Assembly (NCBI GenBank): GCA_030430345.1
Contig: JAUIFT010000047.1
Span: 1 to 9,802, forward strand
DNA length: 9,802 nt
Source: Calditrichia bacterium
GTDB taxonomy: Bacteria > Calditrichota > Calditrichia > RBG-13-44-9 > J042
Direction: 5' to 3'
The notes under the pieces are model-generated. The model ran no database searches, had not been told where the DNA came from, and saw only the letters and a program-made list of their open reading frames with translations. Made by a program: the position numbers and the translations under genes. Within the stretch, counting starts at the first letter, position 1; every line of letters starts with the position of its first letter. This document shows positions 7,201 to 9,802 of the stretch, in pieces.

Positions 7201-7622
7201 GAAGCGCTGTCATTCGGATCATGTTGGAAATGGCTAAATTCACCGGTCGTTAAATCCAACCGGTTAACAAGCGAATTCAGGCAGCCAATCCATAGCTTGT
7301 CATTTTGCAAGGGAGCGATGTAGCTAATAATATTCGCTGATAATGTGTTGGAATCATAAGGTTTATGACGGTAAGTTATTGTGTTGTAACCATCATAAGA
7401 ATAGAGTCCCGTTTCCGTCCCAAACCACAAAAAACCGGTAGGATCCTGCTTGATAGTTTTAATGACAATACCACGGGGAAGACCGGGAACGTGTGGACCT
7501 TTAAATAGCGGGCGAAGATCATCTGCTAAACCGGGGGAAAGGGAAAACAATGCGAGTACAATCAGCATGCCGGATTGGCAGGACTTCACCAGTAAATTTT
7601 TGAGTGTCGCAAGCCGTTTCAT
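4251..7622 (-). CDS. Membrane sensor: Reg_prop propeller, Y_Y_Y domain, Ser/Thr protein kinase
   Basis: A transmembrane receptor of about 1123 residues. Residue numbers here count from the TTG at 7640; the chosen ATG at 7622 is residue 7. Residues 7-39 look like a signal peptide (MKRLATLKN, hydrophobic core, LSPGLA). About 55-705 is periplasmic and holds many Reg_prop blades (LWFGTETGL 71-79, LWIGSNEGL 359-367, LWGCTWGGGL 545-554). About 715-820 is a Y_Y_Y-type domain, and about 830-850 is one membrane helix. The kinase spans 865-1129: glycine loop GKGGMGEV (874-881), Lys896, Glu915, HRDIKTGN (988-995), DFG (1008-1010), APE (1034-1036) and Asp1048, so all catalytic residues are present. In most family members the propeller and Y_Y_Y are joined to a histidine kinase and regulator. 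Here a Hanks-type kinase replaces them, so the output is probably Ser/Thr phosphorylation. No good Shine-Dalgarno sequence supports either start; ATG is preferred for its basic N-terminus. Confidence 0.93.
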   Translation of the reverse strand: MKRLATLKNLLVKSCQSGMLIVLALFSLSPGLADDLRPLFKGPHVPGLPRGIVIKTIKQDPTGFLWFGTETGLYSYDGYNTITYRHKPYDSNTLSANIISYIAPLQNDKLWIGCLNSLVNRLDLTTGEFSHFQHDPNDSASIDNNTLLYAVLGNSGTEWLVTPAGINKLQTALTAEGESVSFFSHPENRLRITQWRNIRSANWQQISARHLWHHEKKLTVFLPSTEIFHQLDFSDVFPKTNQNLPPVDTYFLESGRHKLWVLSRHQLAELDYQSGEIQKWQLDVIFPQLQGITLAVMQVDSRQGVWITASATGLYRLDLTNNELQHFRQDDLEGGVLNSDRVTNLYIDHSQQLWIGSNEGLNLVNLNRPGFEHYKPYPNAPASTSVNRIAAVAEDLAGRIWVSANRKMHRFIPATNEFELDLHLRIFPDSLQNALVKTFLFDNAGNSWFGTLANNILQYSPDGKFQSINLPFPGRHLVRSAQELPDSSILFGVDWEGGGIYHYFPEEKRFATYRHKEGENGTISSNLIWSVYQDRKGRLWGCTWGGGLNLLMPGEKEFHHYRNDPENLASISDNFVTGVTETESGVIWLTTWNGGINQLIDTTLSGGMANPDAYYFQRFTEQDGLPNNVTSGILEDHSGMLWLLNGSGISRYRPLQKRFDNYNLLDGLQSNKFFAGSCLEAQDGKMYFGGTNGFNAFYPDSIRRNVHIPPVVLTAFKVFEQDVALDTIITYKKQLTIPYSHNFFSFEFAALDYTQSSENIYRYQLKGFDKKWVNSGNRRLAIYTDVPPGRYLFQVIGANNDGLWNEAGTTLTLIITPPFWRTGWAYALYLVAFVGLFLSGKWVVTNWRSLINLRARRISRYKLLSLLGKGGMGEVYKAVDTGDSSIVAIKLLSDALLEDPENHRRFHNEGRLLAGFSHPNIVKVLEIGESDKQSYIAMEYLSGGTLKEFLQKNHPLPEVQVQNLLLQIAGGIAEIHRHNIIHRDIKTGNIMLDESEKIRIMDFGLSKSSLVTTMTNLGTVMGTLGYVAPEQITGTRIDHRVDIFSFGVTLYEMLLNKLPFSGENEMALIHAIFNYTPPLLSDLRPDLSSEWHSILKKCLAKNPEQRFQTSEEIIEAIKAIKFQ

Positions 7623-7666
7623 TTCTATACCAACAAGCAAAAAGGTGAGAAATCGCTCCTGCCTGA

Positions 7667-7695
7667 AATTTAGTGTTTTTCAAACTAATAAACAA
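7667..7695 (-). promoter_or_regulatory. Candidate promoter of the kinase-sensor gene
   Basis: Read on the minus strand there is a -35 box TTGTTT (complement of 7690-7695), a 17-nt spacer and a -10 box TAAATT (complement of 7667-7672). Transcription would start near 7660, about 38 nt before the ATG at 7622. It lies in the 221-bp region that also carries the divergent start of the NAD salvage genes, for which I could not find a clear promoter. Confidence 0.4.
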
Positions 7696-7713
7696 ACTGC
7701 AGAGAAATGCAGT
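7696..7713. promoter_or_regulatory. 18-bp dyad, possible operator between divergent genes
   Basis: ACTGCA (7696-7701) and TGCAGT (7708-7713) are perfect inverted arms with a 6-bp spacer. The dyad abuts the outer edge of the candidate -35 box of the kinase-sensor gene. Size and symmetry fit a dimeric repressor or activator site, but no regulator gene is in view. Confidence 0.3.
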
Positions 7714-7843
7714 AGATTTTCGTATTGCCGCTCAATATTCTACATTCACGATTTTATTTCCGTGCTTTTATTTTTCTGTTTATAACGCTAAATTTATTAA
7801 ATACATATTGTAAATAATACACAAAGTGGATTTGTGAGGATTT

Positions 7844-8876
7844 ATGGCAAACAATTTTCCTATCCCAGAACATTTTAAACCGGAAAAAGCCGGGGAAGTA
7901 TGGCGAGTCGAATATGAGCAACTGGCCGTTGCCGCCCGGGATTGGGCCCGGCAAAATCAGGTCACAATTGCTGCAAACGATGAATTCAAAATCGCCCTGC
8001 TGCTGGTCGATGTCCAAAATACTTTTTGTGTTCCTGGGTTTGAATTATATGTCGGTGGCCGTTCCGGCAACGGTGCCGTTGACGACAATCGCCGTTTAAG
8101 TGAATTCATTTACCATAACATCGGATCAATTACCAGAATTATTCCCACGCTGGATACGCATCAGGTAATGCAGATTTTTCTTTGTCGATGAAGATGGTAA
8201 ACATCCCGGGCCATATACCATGATTAGCACGGAAGACATTGCCGATGGGCGCTGGCAATTTAATGAGGCCCTTGGCGCGCATCTACAGATGTCCGCGGAC
8301 GATGTCAATTCTCACCTCCGGCATTACACCGGCGAGCTCGCCAAAAAAGGGAAATTTACCCATACGGTTTGGCCGTATCACGCCATGCTGGGCGGTATCG
8401 GACATGCACTTGTGTCAATCATCGAAGAAGCGGTTTTTTTTCACAGCATCGTACGAAATAGCCAACCTGACTTTCAAATGAAAGGAACTCATCCATTAAC
8501 CGAAAATTATTCAGTCTTGCAGCCTGAAGTAACGAAAGACCGGGATGGGAATATTCTGGTAGCGAAGAACGATGCTTTACTGCGGCGGCTGGAGAACTAT
8601 GACGCGGTAATTGTTGCCGGTCAGGCAAAGAGCCATTGCGTTGCCTGGACCTGCGATGATCTGCGCCGCCATTTTCAGGCTTCCAATCCCGCCTTTCTCG
8701 AAAATGTGTATTTACTGGAAGACTGTGCATCGCCGGTGGTAATTCCGGAAGTCATAGACTTTAGCGATGCCGCCGACGAGGCCTATCGAAAATTTAGTAA
8801 TGCCGGAATGCACATTGTTCGAACGGATATGCCGCTAAGGGATTGGCCTGGTAAAATAGGCAGTTTCGCCGGTTGA
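7844..8876 (+). pseudogene. Nicotinamidase / isochorismatase-family hydrolase, frameshifted
   Basis: The intact protein would hydrolyse nicotinamide to nicotinate and ammonia, or a similar amide. The first part (ATG 7844, GTGAGGA just upstream) runs to a stop at 8189-8191. It carries the catalytic Asp of [10 protein letters not shown] (residue 56) and the metal-site Asp104/His106 of LDTH. The second part continues in the next frame from about 8175 ([15 protein letters not shown]) to the TGA at 8874-8876. It has the likely catalytic Lys region KGKFTHTVWPYH and the nucleophile Cys in AGQAKSHC (codon 8637-8639). Both halves match one family of about 330-350 residues without overlap. In relatives as I recall them, a few residues (HP-type) lie between QIF and VDE, so about 11 nt may be missing rather than one base. 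It may be a real mutation or a sequence error. The pncB neighbour supports the nicotinamidase role. Confidence 0.8.
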
Positions 8877-8960
8877 TTAACGTTCTATTTATCTTATCCG
8901 GAAAACTCTGCAGGGAAGTAAAATATCCGGTTTCCCAATTACCTTTATGAGGCCATAACT

Positions 8961-9802
8961 ATGAAAGCAACCGATCGCGCTATTGCAGAGGGAATTCTGT
9001 TTACCGATCAATATCAATTGACGATGGGGCAAGTCTATTTTCGGATGGGCCTGCATGAGAAAGAGGCGCTCTTCGATCATTTTTTTCGCAGCTATCCCAA
9101 TTACGGTATACATCAGGCAGGATATTGCGTTAATGCCGGTCTGGAATGGTTGCTGGACTGGATGGAAACTGCCGCCTTTCGCGAGGCGGATATTGCTTTA
9201 CTCCGGCAACAGAAAAATCGCGTTGGCAAACCAATGTTTGATGAAGCTTTCCTGAAATGGCTGAAGGATGACTTCAGCTTACAGCGTTTGTCGCTACAGG
9301 CGATTCCGGAGGGGCGGGTGGTTCATCCTAATGTTCCGCTGACGATTGTCCGCGGCCCTTTGGGAATTGCCCAAATTCTCGAAACAGCCCTGTTGAATCA
9401 GCTGAATTTTCAAACACTTATCGCTACCAAGGCGGCGAGAATTCGGGAAAGCGGCAATGGCCAGCTGATGCTGGAGTTTGGTCTGCGCCGGGCCCATGGC
9501 CTGGGTGCAAATGCCGGTGCCCGTGCCGCATTAATCGGGGGCGCGGATTTTACTTCGAATGTCGGTATCTCTCATGTGCTGGGATATCCACCGAAAGGCA
9601 CCCATGCCCATAGTATGATCCAGACGTTCCTGGCGATGGGAGAAGGCGAGCTGGAGGCTTTTCGGGCGTATGCAGAGGTTTATCCGGATGATTGTGTGCT
9701 GCTGGTGGATACTATTGATACCCTGAACAGCGGTATACCAAATGCAATTAAAGTTTTTGAAGAACTTCAGAAAAAAGGTCACAAACCGATTGGCGTCCGG
9801 CT
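8961..9802 (+). CDS. pncB: Nicotinate phosphoribosyltransferase, partial at right edge
   Basis: It joins nicotinate and PRPP, with ATP, to form nicotinate mononucleotide, the entry step of NAD salvage (Preiss-Handler route), in the cytosol. 280 codons are present and the frame runs off the edge. Family motifs are [14 protein letters not shown] (about 14-27), [12 protein letters not shown] (about 36-47), EFGLRRAHG (about 172-180), [20 protein letters not shown] (about 193-212), GTHAHS (213-218, with the His that is phosphorylated in the family), [13 protein letters not shown] (about 247-259) and the start of the GVRL(DSG) loop at the edge. The ATG at 8961 has GAGG (8949-8952) eight bases upstream. 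It follows the frameshifted nicotinamidase by 84 nt with no convincing terminator between them, so one transcript is likely. Confidence 0.95.
   Translation, partial: MKATDRAIAEGILFTDQYQLTMGQVYFRMGLHEKEALFDHFFRSYPNYGIHQAGYCVNAGLEWLLDWMETAAFREADIALLRQQKNRVGKPMFDEAFLKWLKDDFSLQRLSLQAIPEGRVVHPNVPLTIVRGPLGIAQILETALLNQLNFQTLIATKAARIRESGNGQLMLEFGLRRAHGLGANAGARAALIGGADFTSNVGISHVLGYPPKGTHAHSMIQTFLAMGEGELEAFRAYAEVYPDDCVLLVDTIDTLNSGIPNAIKVFEELQKKGHKPIGVR

Noticed and set aside
7623..7640. TTG start at 7640 for the kinase-sensor
   Set aside because: It adds six residues (MLVGIE) before a better basic signal-peptide start and has no close Shine-Dalgarno sequence; AGGAG (complement of 7656-7660) is 15 nt away. 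It is not excluded.
7754..8017. Minus-strand 87-aa frame over the start of the nicotinamidase gene
   Set aside because: It is antisense to a conserved coding region and shows no domain.
8170..8195. Programmed ribosomal frameshift in the nicotinamidase gene
   Set aside because: ATTTTTCTTTG is not a recognised slippery site with a following structure, and a simple shift would leave the protein short at this point, so mutation or sequence error is more likely.
8877..8960. Terminator between nicotinamidase and pncB (GGGAA with TTCCC)
   Set aside because: There are only five pairs around a long loop and no T tract after it.

Overview
The window looks like chromosomal DNA of moderate G+C from a member of the FCB superphylum, most like Calditrichota/KSB1-type bacteria. 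This is inferred from a secreted protein with a C-terminal 'NFPNPFNP' sorting module, a very large sensor with a two-component-type propeller, and an unremarkable one-piece tmRNA. No lineage marker such as 16S rRNA is present, so the assignment is tentative. I see no IS element, phage gene, CRISPR array or recombinase.

Layout. (1) Positions 1-1126, minus strand: the N-terminal 375 codons of an alanine/glycine:Na+ symporter (AGCS family), running off the left edge, with a good promoter and a leader of about 145 nt. (2) Positions 1127-1729 hold no protein gene that I can support. Positions 1381-1625 form a chain of strong hairpins ending in an intrinsic terminator. This is a candidate structured RNA of no family I recognise, and it contains a tRNA-elbow-like element without an anticodon arm. 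(3) Positions 1730-2084: tmRNA (ssrA), complete, with tag ADYNYSLAA, its own promoter and a strong terminator. (4) Positions 2251-3408: an exported protein with three DUF7452-like repeats and a T9SS-type C-terminal sorting domain. (5) Positions 3410-4117, minus: a class I SAM methyltransferase, convergent with the previous gene with a single base between the stop codons. (6) Positions 4251-7622, minus: a giant sensor with signal peptide, Reg_prop beta-propellers, Y_Y_Y domain, one membrane segment and an intact Hanks-type Ser/Thr kinase where a histidine kinase is usual. (7) Positions 7844-8876, plus: a nicotinamidase/isochorismatase-family gene split by a frameshift near 8175-8183. (8) Positions 8961 to the right edge, plus: nicotinate phosphoribosyltransferase (pncB), partial.

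Working together. The last two genes form an NAD salvage unit: nicotinamide to nicotinate, then nicotinate to nicotinate mononucleotide. The frameshift, if real, breaks its first step. The kinase-sensor and methyltransferase lie on the same strand, 133 nt apart, and may be co-transcribed. The kinase-sensor diverges from the NAD unit across a 221-bp region with a clear promoter and an 18-bp dyad. The most unusual items are the unassigned hairpin-rich RNA beside ssrA and the propeller-to-Ser/Thr-kinase fusion.
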